Source of the DNA: Chionoecetes opilio
Taxonomy: Eukaryota; Arthropoda; Malacostraca; Decapoda; Majidae
Length of the DNA: 64,000 nt
Assembly (NCBI GenBank): GCA_016584305.1
Contig: JACEEZ010016425.1
Location: 297,513 to 361,512, forward strand
Direction: 5' to 3'
Each line of letters starts with the position of its first letter. Position 1 is the stretch's first letter. Shown here in pieces: positions 21,430-34,919 of this stretch. Below the pieces are notes generated by a model. The model was not told the origin of the DNA and did not search any database. It saw only the letters and a program-made list of their open reading frames with translations. Both the position numbers and the translations under genes were made by a program.

Positions 21430-21870
21430 TCTGCGTCTCCTCCTACTACTATACCAGTACTACTACTACTCCCACTACTGCTACTACTACTACTACTGCT
21501 ACTACTACTACTACTACTACTATACCAGTACTACTACTACTCCCACTACTGCTACTACTACTACTACTGCTACTACTACTACTACTACTACTCTATATCT
21601 CTACTACTATACTAATGCTACTACTACTACTTACTACTACTACTCACTACTATCCAGACTACTCTACTCCATACTGCTACTACTACCACTACTGCTACTA
21701 CTACTACTACTACTACTATACCAGTACTACTACTACTACTACTACTGCTACTACTACCACTACTGCTACTACTACTACTACTACTACTATACCAGTACTA
21801 CTACTACTACTACACTACTGCTACTACTACTACCACTACTGCTACTACTACTACCACTACTGCTATACAT
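21430..21870. repeat. (TAC)n trinucleotide array with a higher-order period
   Basis: About 440 bp of TAC triplets with regular TGC, CCC and ATACCAG interruptions. The block TATACCAGTACTACTACTAC recurs several times. It ends at an N (21872) and directly abuts a truncated KH-gene copy. Confidence 0.93.
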
Positions 21871-21872
21871 AN

Positions 21873-22116
21873 GGCTCCTAAGGCGGTGGGCGGGGCGCAG
21901 AGGCCCAGCCACCACCAGTGAGCCAGGACTCCCGTGCCTGCCGCAGTAGTGGCTGGAGCCAGTCCCCCATGCCTGCAGGGCCTCGGACACCCTCAGGTCC
22001 AAGGCGTCCTGCCACACGCTCCGAGGAGGGCGGTGTGCCCACCACCACCAAGGTGAACAGGGTTTCCCCAGGGACACCTTGAGAATGAATGACTTGAGAA
22101 GGGTTTTGTTTGCCAT
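21873..22116 (-). pseudogene. KH-gene copy 0: N-terminal fragment only
   Basis: Starts ATGGCAAACAAAACC (minus strand, 22116) and encodes MANKTLLKSFILKVSLG, then shifts frame. About 80 codons are covered before the sequence stops at the N at 21872 and a TAC array. WQDALDLRVSEALQAW is recognisable in the next frame. The missing remainder may be an assembly join rather than a biological truncation. Confidence 0.7.
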
Positions 22117-22274
22117 TTGATTTTATAATATATCAATCAATGACCAAAAACACAATGTTTCACATGAGCAAAAAGGGGGATGGTGGCGTCCACTACCACA
22201 GCGGAATCTAAATACAAACGTTTAGGCTTCCCTACACAGTGACGAAACCGTTGGTTTGCCAAGGCAGAAGGGGG

Positions 22275-22337
22275 AAACACACACAAGCACACACACGCAC
22301 GCACACACACACCCCACACACACACACACACACACAC

Positions 22338-22384
<47 letters not shown>

Positions 22385-22438
22385 CACACACACACACAAC
22401 ACACACACACACACACACCCCACACACACACACAAAAC
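22275..22438. repeat. (CA)n, unit 0, about 160 bp upstream of the gene start
   Basis: Interrupted CA run (CCCCACAC, AACACAC). Same position relative to the ATG as in the other units. Confidence 0.93.
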
Positions 22439-23283
22439 CACAACCGAAACAGGTCATATCCGCCTTTAATACCCAAAGTCACTTCAACTTCTGCATATCA
22501 TTACTATTTTCAACCTACATTTGATGATCACAAAAACCATCAGTAGAAGTCTTTGAGTAAAAGATGCACATGTGTATACCAGACAAGATCAACTCTACAT
22601 AAAAAAAAAACCTCATCAATTACTTTAATTTAAATTAAATCCAGTTCAATTCAATTAATCTATAGTACCAACCAAAACTCTTGTCAAACTCATTTCGATC
22701 AGAGCCTCCTCGCACGAGCACTGAAATAGTCTATCACGAGGGACGCCATTCTGAAGGGAGGATATTTGGAGTTTTGACAGCACATCCCGGTCACTCAGTG
22801 GTGCGAATCTTGGGCTTTGTCCAAGAACCTACGCCAACCACTGCTAAGAGAACATGTAACACGCGGTGAAGAGATATATATTGGTGACCTCGAATGTTCG
22901 CATTGACGGCTTTGTTTATGTAGAACTTTCCATTATATAAAAAAAAATACCAATGACTGGATAGAAAAATGTGCGACTATCATCATCATTATACTCTTCA
23001 TTACTAACCGATTACCATCATTATCAACATGATCATTTGTACATAGGAACATCTAGGGGTGTCAGGGCAGATTGGAAATGATAATCATCAGGTGTCTATA
23101 TCGCCCATGGCAACTGTCTTTTCTCATGGAATATATATTTTTATACTCTCATCTTTTCATCTCATATCCTCGTCATTGTGTAATTTTGGGCCCTCACTTT
23201 CCCTCGTATAAAGTGCAGTAGAAGGAAAAACCACAAGGAAGACACAAAACACGGAAGATACAAGACAGGAAACATAGCATAAA
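22439..23283. other. unit 0 spacer; no gene
   Basis: AT-rich intergenic DNA shared by all units. Marker words are CGAAACAGGTCATATCCG, TCTATCACGAGGGACGCCAT and GGTGACCTCGAATGTTCGCA. Open frames are short and shift between units. Confidence 0.6.
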
Positions 23284-24088
23284 AAGTAAGTAAGAAAGTC
23301 AATATTTATTGCTATATAAGCATAAAAATTTGCATACAATTTTTAATATGCATAATAGCAAGTGTCTGTCGAGCCGAAGCTCCTTGACAGGCAGATATCA
23401 TTACAGGGTCTTTCAGACATGCCTAAACCTAGCTATAGCAAAATTAACCTTGACAATACTGTTTGAATGGGTAGTAAAAAATAGTGATCAAATTATGTGT
23501 TATTACATAACTTATGAAAATGCACTAATAAAATATTAAAAAAAATAAAAAAATAAAGTAGTTATTTTTTGCAAGGGTTTATACTTGTTAAAGTAGATCT
23601 GCTAAGAGTTCTGAAGTATACAATCTTTTATTTCCCTTTTGCATGCAAAATAGTTGTTTGTTTTAACTAAAGTTTTTAATTTTTAGTGGTAAGCTGTTGA
23701 ATATTTGAGGCCTGAACATAGAATATTGTTTTTTATATATAGCTGTTCAGAACTGTGGAAAAATAAATCTACATTATTGCTTCTAGTCTGATGAAGATTG
23801 TCAATAAATTTGAACATTTAATTTCCTGTATAACTAGCTATAACATTTTATAAATCATAATAATAAAAAGTTTTTTGTGTTTTTAATCAAATTTCCCAAC
23901 ATCTTCATTGAAGAAAAATTTTTCAGTGACAGAGTCAAATTTGCCTAAGAAAGAATCATCTGACAACTTTCTTCTGTGGCTATGTTTACCTTATTTAAGA
24001 ATGTTGGCCATGTGCTAGCCCAGATGGCCCACAGTATGTTAAATGAGGGTAACACAAGGCATAGTAAATATAAGCAGTGCATCTACAG
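23284..24088 (-). mobile_element. LINE-B 3' fragment, unit 0
   Basis: Minus-strand remnant ending in an AATAAATATTGACTT...ACTT-type tail at the low-coordinate end, here with a degraded tetranucleotide. The RT-derived frame (CYPHLTYC) is broken in this unit. Confidence 0.6.
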
Positions 24089-24810
24089 CAGTGTTTTTTA
24101 AACCTTTCAGAGGCGCCGAACCCTAACGAAAACCTCTGCACCTTGGCCGAACCCCTCAAATATGCGAAGAAAAAAATATTAATAAAAAAAAAAAAATTAG
24201 CTTCAAAATTCAAGAAATATTTAAATAATAATAAGAATACATTTTGATTTAATTGATGCAAAAATTAGAGGAACATTGCCTCAAAATTCAAGTTTTTATT
24301 TGGATAATAAAAAGGAAGGAAGAACTCTGAAGCAGTGGCATATATAGGTCCTCTGAAAGGGGAGGGGGGGGGGAGCACATAGGTGAATCCATGATTGTTT
24401 TAAGACGGGGCGGGGCAAAGCAAAGGGGAGTCTCAACAGCTTGGGGTTCTGAGGAGGGGTCATGAAATTTTTTTGAAAATCGAGCAATTTTAGAACATTG
24501 TGAGGCCTCAGGAGGGATATTTTGCACTAATCGGATATTCAATGGCAAAACAAGGCTGTGCCCCCCAAACGTATACGCCACTGCTCGGAAGTGAGAGAGC
24601 CGGGCGAGCACACGCACTTTTACACACCCGCACATGACTCCCTCCACCGCGCTGCTGAAATTTACGTTGATTTCGCGTAATTTTACTAGGGTGAATAATC
24701 TGGAATTACAATAATATCAAAATTGCAATGATTTTGGAGGGCCTACGCCGAACCCAAGACTGGCTCACCGAACCCCTGGGGTTCGATCGAACCCAGGTTA
24801 AGAACCACTG
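24089..24810. mobile_element. hAT-like MITE, unit 0
   Basis: Ends CAGTGTTTTTTAAACC and GGTTAAGAACCACTG. The left terminus has diverged slightly from CAGTGGTTCTTAACC of the other units. No coding capacity. Confidence 0.75.
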
Positions 24811-24840
24811 TACTAGGGGGACACACGCCGATGCAGCGGG

Positions 24841-25021
24841 AAATTGATAAAGCATTGCAAATATTGATAAGAGTATTGAAAAATAATGATAAGAGCATTG
24901 AAAATATTGAAAAGAGCATTAAAAATATTGATAAGAGCATTGAAAATATTGATTAGAGCATTGAAAATATGAAAAGAGCATTGAAAATATTGAAAGAGCA
25001 TTGAAAATATTGATAAGAGAA
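24841..25021. repeat. 21-bp minisatellite, unit 0, about 9 copies
   Basis: Unit ATTGAAAATATTGATAAGAGC; several copies here have 1-2 base losses that break the 21-bp phase. Confidence 0.9.
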
Positions 25022-25500
25022 AGACAGACATAGATCAATACTATATTGGCCATTCCCCCTGTGGAGGAAAGCACACAGGGTACACTGCACCACGACCACA
25101 CCCTTACTTTGTTGCTACATACACTGTTACTCTCTTTCAAGGCAATAAAGATCGTGCATATTTTCTTTTAAATGTCATTAAAACCCGGGAAACCCGGGAA
25201 GTCCCAGGATCCCGGGCAAAAGATTTCCCCCGAATCCCGAATGTTAAAAACACGCCAAAGGAAAAACTCTATAGAGTGGAAGTGTTTACGTTGACGATAA
25301 ATACAGAAATACAGTATACAGAAAAGAAAACAATTTACATAATTAATAATCATTGAATACAGATATTTTTAGTGTAGAGCAATAACTGAAGATGTTGACG
25401 ATACAAAGATGAAAAAAAATGAAGAAATGATGGATATGAATCATCCTGAGAGTGTCAACGATTGGGTTTATCAATTAAGTGATCATAAGAGGCAACCGCC
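25022..25500. other. spacer between minisatellite and KH-gene copy 1; no gene
   Basis: Contains AATAAAGATCGTGCATA and a GGGAAACCCGGGAAGTCCCA palindromic C/G patch at 25187-25217, both present in every full unit. Confidence 0.55.
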
Positions 25501-26911
25501 TCACTCTTTGGCCGCCGCCTTGCGATATTGGGGGTGCTGTTGTCGCCATTCCCTCAAGAACTGTCGTTTCCGCTCCACCGCCTGCAATCGTGCCTTCAGG
25601 TAGGCCTCGACGGCGGCCACCTCGGCGGCGGGCCCACGACTCTCACGCTACGGGAGTGAGTGTTGGTGGCGGGGGCAAACCGATACCCTCACGCTGGGTT
25701 TTCTGTGCCAGCCTGATGAGTTTCCTCGCCCCCTGGGCCCACCAGGTGGCGCCGCGTGTTGGGTGCCACATCCACCACCACTTTTGCTACGTTCATCTTG
25801 CGCTGCTCGGCTGCCTCACGCAACTGTGCCCCGATAACCTCCAGGCGGGCCGGTTTATGTCCTTGGCGGCGGCGGCCACCTGGCTCTTTGGGGCCCCCGA
25901 GGATGATGTGCTTAGCGGGGCGATCCTGGGCAAGGGCACCGTCACGCGCACGTTGGGGAAGTCCTTCCGCATTTTTGGACAGTGTCCCCCTCGCGGCCCG
26001 ATGACGTGCCGCCGTCTGCCCGGTGGCACGGCCCGCAACATCTTCACGAGTCTTCCCTCCATGACTGCCGCACCTCATCGTCCCTTGAGGCTGCTTTACG
26101 CCGAGCTTTGACACGCTTCTGGAGCAGTGCCACGCTTGCCTCCCACGCTTAGTGCCTTCTTTCTTGGCACTTTCCAAGGCACTTCCTTCAACTTTTCCTC
26201 CGATTTTACTTCCTTCTTGCACTTTTTCCGAGTGCTGCCGACATGTGCCACTCGCCGGACTCGTCACTGTCTCTTTTATCCTTAGGGGAGTCTTTTTCCG
26301 CCGTTTTTTTGAGTTTTATACGAATGATTTTCCTTTCTGTCGTTGCCTCTTCGTCATGTTGACTGCATCGAAGCTGTTGTTTTGGCCAGATTCTTATTGG
26401 GCTCTTCGACGGATTCCTCTGAGCCTTCTTCACCTCCTCGCACTGCTTTTCGTCTGGCTTTTCGAGCACTGCCCCACCAAAAGCACAAAACACCCGCATG
26501 AAACCACTGCAAGGCCTGTCACCCTTCTTTGTGAACATCTCGTGCTCCTGTTTTAGCTTTGACGATTTGCTCCTCAATGCAGCCAAGAAGCTGCTTTGTC
26601 CTGCGGGATCTGGCCAGGAGTTTCCACCAGTCCTCACTGACCAGGGCCGCGCAGGCCTCCCGCGGCTCCTGAGGCGGGGCGGGGCGCAGAGGCCCCAGCC
26701 ACCACCAGTGAGCCAGGAGCTCCCGTGCCTGCCAGGCAGTAGTGGCATGGAGGCCCAGGTCCTCCCATGCCGCAGGGCCTCGGACACCCTCAGGCTCAAG
26801 GCGTCCTGCCACACGCTGCCGAGGAGGGCGGTGATGCCACCACCCCAAGATGAACACGGTCACCAGGGACACCTTGAGAATGAATGACTTGAGAATGGTT
26901 TTGTTTGCCAT
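25501..26911 (-). pseudogene. membrane-anchored twin-KH protein, copy 1 (multiple indels)
   Basis: Same gene as 37187-38603. The N terminus reads MANKTILKSFILKVSLVTVF, then two compensating shifts, then LGLHATTAWQARELLAHWWW in frame. The frame is lost near residue 120. KH1 is recognisable (VPPGRRRHVIGPRG then FPNVRVTVPLP) at 25890-26040, and KH2 (MNVAKVVVDVAPNTRRHLVG) just downstream in another frame. I count at least eight indels against the consensus of the other copies, spread over the whole gene, plus substitutions. This is the most diverged complete-length copy. It may be a true pseudogene, but its flanks also show extra and missing homopolymer bases. Confidence 0.7.
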
Positions 26912-27066
26912 TTGATTTTATAATATATCAATCAATGACCAAAAACACAATGTTTATCACATGAGCAGAAAGGGATGGTGGCGTCCACTACCACAGCGTG
27001 AATCTGATACTAACGTTTTAGGCTTCCCTACCCCGTGACGAACCGTTGGTTTGCCAAGGCAGAAGG

Positions 27067-27159
27067 GGAAACACACACAAGCACACACATGACCACACAC
27101 ACACCCACCCACACACACACACACACAACACAAAACACACACACACACACCACACACAC

Positions 27160-27194
<35 letters not shown>

Positions 27195-27210
27195 CACACA
27201 AAACACACAC
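27067..27210. repeat. (CA)n, unit 1
   Basis: Interrupted CA run about 156 bp upstream of the copy 1 ATG. Confidence 0.93.
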
Positions 27211-28057
27211 CGAAACAGGTCATATCCGGGCGCTTTAATACCCAAAATCACTTCAACTTCTGCACATCATTACTAGTTCAAAACCCACATTTGATGATCA
27301 CGAAAAACATCAGTAAAAGTCTTTGAGTAAAAAAGATGCACCTGTGTATACGACAAGATCAACTCTACTAAAAAAAAAACCTCATCAATTACTTTAATTT
27401 TAAAATTCAATCCAGTCAATTCAATTAATCTATAAATACCAACCAAAACTCTTGTCAAACTCATTTCAGATCAAGCCTCCTCGCACGAGCACTGTAATAG
27501 TCTATCACGAGGGACGCCATTCTGACGGAGATATTTTGGGGTTTTGACAGCACATCCCGGTCACTCAGTGGTGCGAATCTTGGGCTTTTTCCCAAAAAAC
27601 CCACGCCAACCACTGCTAAGAGGAACATGTAACACGCGGTGAAGAGATCATATATTGGGTGACTCGAATGTTCGCATTGACGGCATTGTTTATGTAGAAC
27701 TTTCCATTATATAAAAAAAAATACCAATGACTGGATAGATAAATGTGCGACTATCATCATCATTATACTCTTCATTACTAACACGATTACCATCATTATC
27801 AAAATCAAAATTTTTGTACATAGAACATCTAGGGGTTTTCAGGGCAGATTGGAGAATGATAACATCAAGGTGTCTATATCGCCCATGGCAACTGTCTTTT
27901 CTCATGGAATAATATTTTTTATATCTTGCATCTTTCATCTCATATCCTCGTCATTGTGTAACTTTGCCCTCTCTTTCCTCATATAGAAAGTGCAGTAGAA
28001 GGAAACACAAAGGAAGACACAAAAACCGGAAGATACAAGACAGGAAACATAGCATAG
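27211..28057. other. unit 1 spacer; no gene
   Basis: Same intergenic sequence as the other units, with scattered indels. Confidence 0.6.
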
Positions 28058-28401
28058 TAAGTAAGTAAGTAAGTCAATATTTATTGCTATATAAGCATCA
28101 AATGCATACAATTTTAATAATAGCATAATAGCAAGTGTCTGTCGAGCCGAAGCTCCCTGACAGACAGATATCAATTACTAGGGGTGCTTTCAGACATGCC
28201 TAAACCCCCAGCTATAGCAAAATTTAACCTTGACAATACTGTTATGATAGTAGTAAAAAAAAATAGTGATCAAATTATATGTTATTACATAACTATGCAA
28301 ATGCACTAATAATAATATTAAAAAAATAAAAAAAAAAATAGTTAGTTTTTGCAATGGTTATACTTGTTAAAGTAGATCTGCTAAGAGTTCTGAAGTATAC
28401 A
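28058..28401 (-). mobile_element. LINE-B 3' fragment, unit 1, distal part (split by LINE-A)
   Basis: Begins at the (AAGT)n tail and runs to GAAGTATACA, where LINE-A has inserted. The rest resumes at 35257. Confidence 0.7.
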
Positions 28402-28528
28402 TCATTCCGTTCCTGGACACCCTGGTGACAAGACGTGGCTCCTGGCTCTGAATTAACCATCGCATAATTACCCATCGTTAAGCGCAGTCTGCCGCGCCCG
28501 GGTGCCTTTGCCTACTTTTACCAGGATC

Positions 28529-29270
28529 ATGGCTCCAAAACCACACGCAACCAACAAGCAAAGCTGAATAGCCAACAGAACAGCAAAGCAACAGCAACAG
28601 CAAAAACAGGCAAGTGGGTGGTGACGACATCAACCCGGAGCATGATGATTGGTGATGTGACGAGCTACTGCCCTCATTGTCTGAGGAATCACAATCACTT
28701 TGTAAAAACTCCTTACCCTTATCATAAACCAAGCAATTTAAGTTGAAATGGAAAACCTAAGGAGTGAAATTGACTGTAAGATGACCAAATCATGAAATTG
28801 AGTGACAAAGTGTTAACATTAAAAAACAAAGTAGAAGATCTGGAGTTAAACATTGAAAAATGTTGACCAGTACGAGCGCCGTGACACCATCTTTTTTCAG
28901 TGGGCCGGTATTACCTGATGAAAATAGACAGGAAAATACCAACAATATCATTACCCATGTTGTCAAAGAAAGTTTGAAAATTGAATCAGTGAAACAGACT
29001 TTAACATATCACTTTAGAATTGGATCACACATTCCCAGTAAAAACCCCCATTATTGTCAAGTTAACAAATAGATCACTCAAACTGATTTAATTGGGCCTG
29101 CACCCCACTTAGGCCTCATCTCCACATCAACGAGAGCCTGACTCCAAAAGGCTTAAGTTGTTCAAACAGTCCTATACATCAGAAAAGAACACAGGGACAA
29201 TTTCAACAGGCTATACCAAGGATGGAAAAATAATAGTCAAACAAAAAAACCCCACCATCAAGAATGTAAT
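28529..29270 (+). pseudogene. LINE-A ORF1 (nucleic-acid-binding protein), frameshifted
   Basis: ATGGCTCCAAAACCACACGC at 28529 gives MAPKPHATNKQ before a stop. A coiled-coil-like stretch follows (MENLRSEIDCKM, then LKNKVEDLE in shifted frames). From 28862 a conserved block reads VDQYERRDTIFFSGPVLPDE, then ITHVVKESLKIESVKQ. This 'Q-Y-x-R-R-[DN]' after a coiled coil is what I know from the RRM-type ORF1 of CR1/L2/Jockey LINEs. A C-terminal part with LYTKDGKIIVKQKNPTIKNV (read across a shift) follows to about 29270. Such proteins bind the LINE RNA and are needed for retrotransposition. Not functional as written. Confidence 0.6.
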
Positions 29271-29639
29271 AGTTTGACGAAGGACCCTCTTCCTTTCCTA
29301 GATAAGTATCCATTATGAAAGACACATATACACAGGAAAACCCCGTCAACCTAAACTATTTACACTAACTTTCACGCATTCTTTTAAAATATTCATGTGT
29401 ATGACTATTGTCTTCAGCGGAAGTGTTAACTATCACCATAACAACCATCATTTTCATTGCTACTACTACTAAATTATGTTTCAGTCTTGATTTCATTATT
29501 CATATTTCCTTTCTATATATACCTTTCTTTTCATTTCTTTCTATTATAGCTTTTCTTTTTTTCTATTTTAAGTTCCGTTTCTATTATAGTTACCATTATT
29601 ATACCATTACTAGCATTCTTACTCATTATATGAAAATCT

Positions 29640-31620
29640 CTGCATTTGTGATTATCATTATAATTTTATTATTATTATTATTATATTATTATTATTATTA
29701 TTATTAATTATTATTACTATAATTATTATTATCATTATTTTATTATTAACATTATCATCATTGCCGTTATGGCTACTACTACATTGTTATTATTATCATT
29801 ATTTTTATTTTTATTATTATCATTATTATTTTTATTTTATTATTTTATTATTATTAAACCATTATAAATTTTAATATTTATTGTCTTCACCGTAAACTGT
29901 AAATGAAAAACTACCATCACAACTACTTAATGTCTGATAGACAGTAGACCACTTCTACATTTACTACTAAACTCGTGCCATTATTGCTACACTAACGTTT
30001 TTTTTCCACCTTGTAACTTGCATTGTTCCTATCCAGCTTAGGATATTACCGTAGTCAGTATACTGTTTTTCTGTGTTACAAGTTATCATTGCCGTTTACT
30101 ATTTTTATTATTATTATTATATTATTATTATTAGTATTATTATTACTTATTATTATTACTATTATTATTATTATTATTATTTTTATTATCATTATTATTA
30201 TTATTATTATTATTATTTTTTATTATTATTATTAAAATTTTTATATTATTATTTATATTAGTACATTATTATTATTATCTTATTATTATCATTATCACTA
30301 CTGGTGATATTTGATCATCATCATTACTGTCGTTGTGTACTTAATCAACTTCTGTTTTCATTATTACATCATTACTATTGATGTTATCAATGTTATTGTT
30401 ATTATCTTATTACTATTTTTTATTTATTATTACTATTATTGCTATTATTATTTTTTTATTTTATTGCTATTATTACTTTTATTGCTTTTTTTTTATTATT
30501 TTATTATTATTTTATTATTATTATTTATTATTATTTTTTATTATTATTATTATTATTATTACTATTAGTAATCTACTATCTTTATCATCATATTCATATA
30601 TATAAAATATTTTTTTTTTTTTATAATATTGATGTTATCCGTATCTTTAATCATTGTTGTTATTTTAGTATATTGATGTTATTATTGGTCACTATCATTA
30701 CCATTCTTTATCTTTTTTTTATCATTATTATTACTGTTATTATTGTCATTATTTTTAAATAACTATTACTATTTTTTTTCATTTTCTACTACTACTACTA
30801 CTAGTAGTAATGGTGGTAGTGCCTCTACTACAAATTCTACGTTTACTATTATCATTGTTACTTTAATTGTTCTGGGGCATTACTGAAATGTTTTTTTTTC
30901 TTTCTTTTTCTCATTTATTAATGCAAACATCACTTATTATAATTATTTTTTAATATTGTTATTATTATTATTTTTAGTTATTAATATTGTTATTATTATA
31001 TTTTTAGTTATTAAATTATTTTATTATTTTTTATTATCATCTCATCATCATCATCATTATTATTGTTTATTGGTATTACTATTTATGGGTAGTATTATCG
31101 CATTATTACCATTATTGCCAAAATTAGTAATATAACTTTTGGTAGTATTATGCTGCTATCATTACTACTACTTTTTTGTTCAAAAGAAATGGTGTTGTTG
31201 ATTATGGAGGGAGGTGTTATCATTGTTACTAATTTCATTATTATTATATTTTTTCGGTATTACTTTTATTGTAATAATTCTTTTTTTTATTTTTATGCAT
31301 TTTTGTTATGATTATCACTATTATTATTATTATTATTATTATTACTATAATCATTATTATTAATTTATTTTATTTTATTACTACTACCCTATATAGGTAC
31401 TCGTACATTATTATTATTATTATTATCATTGTTACCACTACTAGTATTATCATTATTTTCATTACAAATATACCTAATTATTATTTTCTATTACAAATAT
31501 TACTTTATTTTTTATTATTACTATTACTATCGTTATTATTGGTATTAGCAATTTTTTTTTGTTATTATTGTTATCATCATTGTCATTATCATTGTTTTTT
31601 TTCACTACTATCACTACTAC
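29640..31620. repeat. 2-kb (ATT)n-rich expansion inside LINE-A
   Basis: Imperfect ATT/TTA triplets, with CAT and TAC interruptions, fill the region between ORF1 and ORF2. The Ile/Tyr/Leu-rich frames in this stretch are artefacts of the triplet. Confidence 0.93.
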
Positions 31621-32104
31621 CACTATACCAACTTTGAGACAGCTTAAAAAAATATTTCTTTTTCTTTTGCTCCATGCATATGTGTATATAACATTAATTG
31701 TTTTTGTATATGGTGTTGATTGCTTTCACTCAAAACTATTTTTTCATTACATGGATCTCATACACATTCCTTTATTTTTTCTTTTATGCACCCGGCGCGG
31801 CAAGACGCGGCAAGACGCTGCGTTCTTTTTATCTTGCGCTTTTTCTTTCTATTTTTTTTTTCTCTTCATTTTCTCACCCAACACTTAACCAACATGACCA
31901 ACTTACACATACATATCTGAATAACTGAACTCATGACTAATCTCTATTCATCCTTATTAATCTTAATGATAAACCCTAATCACAACAAAGAGGACATAGC
32001 ATTAAAAATAAATTTAAAGCTCTCATGGACAAAAACCCGACTTAATAATATTTCACAGTATTATGACATTCATGCGTATAATAAATTAATTCCCCATAAC
32101 TCAA

Positions 32105-34919
32105 ATAAACTAAATATATTACATATCAATTCAAGATCTTTACCTAAAAACCCTAGATAATTGCCCCGCATTCCTTAATTTTTTATCCGCATCCCAGATA
32201 TTTTGGCCGTTACTGAGACCCGGCTCAATGATTTCTAACAAACATCTATTTCAGCTACCTGGCTATAATTCCTATCACAATGGTTAGAACCACTAGAGCA
32301 CACGGAGGAGTCACACTCTTTATATCACATAACATCTACTGTGAACAAATACAAGAATTAACAATTTTAAAAACGATTCTATAGAAATTAACACAATTAA
32401 AGTAACTGATAAACTCCTGTACTTACATATTATGTGCAATATACAGACCACACAGTAAACATGAGGCAGTCGAAGATTTCACTAATATTTTATATACTCT
32501 TTTGGGAAAAAATATCATTAAGAAAAATAAAACCGTAATATTGGAGACCTGAATATCAACTTACTTGAACACAGTACCATGCTCCAACAAATAATTTTCT
32601 TAGCACGTTGCAAACTATAAACTTTTTTTTTCCCCATATCTCACGACCAACACGCTTCCCTGATAGCTCTAATTTAAGTAAACCACTTTGCTGGACCAAT
32701 ATTTACAAACTTTAATAGTAACTATACATCTGGAATAATACATTATTCCCAAAATCAGACCACCTCCCAATATTCCTTAATATCTCTACGGCCAATCAAA
32801 TCACATAAACTTCACAAAATTGTATTTAGATCGACAACTAAAACGAACAAGCTAATTTTTTCGAACAAAACTAAGTGCTATTGAATGGAATGATTGTTAA
32901 TATCTACCTTAAATTCTAACTTCAACAAGTTTTGAAAAACTACATGAAATATATAATGAAAGCTTTCCTCTTAAAACAAAATTTGTAAGTGAGAAAAGTT
33001 TAAACAACCCGTGGATCACTCAAGCATTATCAACTCCATAAAAACTAAAAACAATCTTTTACAAGGACTATAAAATAGGTGCTGTTACCCAAGATTATTA
33101 CAAACACTATCGTAACACACTTAACCAAACTATTAGACAGGCCAAAACAATCTTATTCACTAAGATATTTTGTAACTTTAAGAATGATACTAAAAAAATG
33201 TGGAACATTATCAACCAACTTACCAATAACAACCGTAAATCTATTAAGATAGATAACGTCACATACAATAATAATAAACTAAATACTTCTCTAGATATTG
33301 CTACAGCGTTTAATGGGAAATTTTTCACAAATATTGCCCCTGAGTTGACCGCGGTTTTCCACAATCTACTACTGATCCACTTAACTTCCTTAGAGGTGAC
33401 TATCCTAATTCCATGGTAGTCCCTTTCCCGTCCATCCACAAGATGTTATAAGAGTCATTAATTCCCTAAAAAACCCAAAAAAAATAACACTTATGAATTC
33501 TCAAAAATCTATTATCAAAGAAAACAGAAACCAATTAGCAATACCATTATCGATCTTATTCAATCAATCTATTAAAAAGAGGTGAATTTCCACAGTGCCT
33601 TAAGCATTTCCACTTTTTATACCTATCCACAAAAAAGGTTCCTAAAAATGTCTTTTAAACAATTATAGACCCATATCACTGTTAAGTATTTTCTCTAAAA
33701 TTTTGAAAAATTAATGAAAAAATCCCTACTAAATTTTCTTGAGTCTAAAATATTATTGTCCAGACAGTTTGGTTTTCGTACAGGCAGGAACACTTTTACA
33801 GCTTTAAAAACTTTCACCGAGGAAATATTCACTAGCTTGGATTCACAGCATTCTCTTTTAAGCATCTACATTGATTTCACTAAAGCATTTGACACAGTAA
33901 GACATGATATACTACTTCGAAAAATTACAACATTATGGGATACGAGGAACTGTAAATGATTGGTTTAGAGATTTAAATTATTCAATAGAACACAGTCAAC
34001 AAAAACTACTCGATAGTATATCACCATCACTAACCGTTCGATATGGGGTTCCCAGGGAAGCGTGTTAGGTTCCTATTTTATTCCTTATCTATATAAATGA
34101 TATTTCCTTATCTTTAACAACCCTTAAAACCATACTCTTCGCTGACGACTCAACCCTCTACATTACAGATACAAATCCAGTCAACATGATACACACTGCC
34201 AATTCCCGAGCTCCAAATTTAAAAAATGGTGTCTAAGTAAACAGATTGATTATAAAATTTAAGTAAAACTTTCTACATGGGTTTTTACCAATAGGCCACT
34301 AAACTTGCTTCCACCATTAATATAAAAACAACTCCATCATTAAAGAAAATGAGACACACACACTCTTGGGTGTAACACTGGATGATAAAATGACATTCAA
34401 ACCTTATAACAAAAACCCCAAACTGAAATTTCAAAAAACTATATCCCTTCTATACAGAGTAAAAGATTTTGTACCCACTATATAATTGAAAACGCTTTAC
34501 GATGCCCATGTCTTACCACATTTCCATTACTGTACACCAATCTGGTGCACCACTTACCCACGCATTTACTGCCCCTATTAAGAATGCAGAAACGACTAAA
34601 TTTGGATTATTACTGACAGTGACTTCTACGCACATACACACCCCTTTTTAAACAATTAACACATTAAAACTTTTTGATATCAACAAATTAGAAATTGCAA
34701 TCTATATGTTTTAAAACTATTAACGTGAAAAAAAATGCATTACTGCAACAACCACATCACAATTATCCTACACGCACCCAACATAACATCCGTATTCCAA
34801 TACATAGCCCAACAATGTTCCAACATTCACTCTCTTATCTTGGCCCTAAACATGGAATGCTCTTCCAAAATGACGTAAAAGTTCTTCCTTCACTATATTC
34901 TTTTAAGAAAACATCTTAA
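32105..34919 (+). pseudogene. LINE-A ORF2: endonuclease plus reverse transcriptase, many frameshifts
   Basis: Endonuclease N terminus: LNILHINSRSLPKN (about 32105-32150), then ILAVTETRLND (about 32195-32235) with the catalytic Glu of the APE-type fold. Reverse transcriptase: NNYRPISLLSIFSKILEKLM, QFGFRTGRNTFTALKTFTEE and IYIDFTKAFDTVRHDILLRK in the longest clean stretch (33714-33959). Then GVPxGSVLG (about 34045) and FADDSTLY (34138-34161), the catalytic A-x-D-D type motif. A C-terminal segment with NYPTRTQHNIRIP follows (34695-34919). At least a dozen indels break the frame. Many are single bases in homopolymers, so this may be a better-preserved element seen through poor consensus. Confidence 0.75.

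Noticed and set aside
25479..26111. 210-codon plus-strand frame over the KH gene
   Set aside because: Antisense shadow of GC-rich KH coding sequence; similar shadows occur over every copy and contain no domain.
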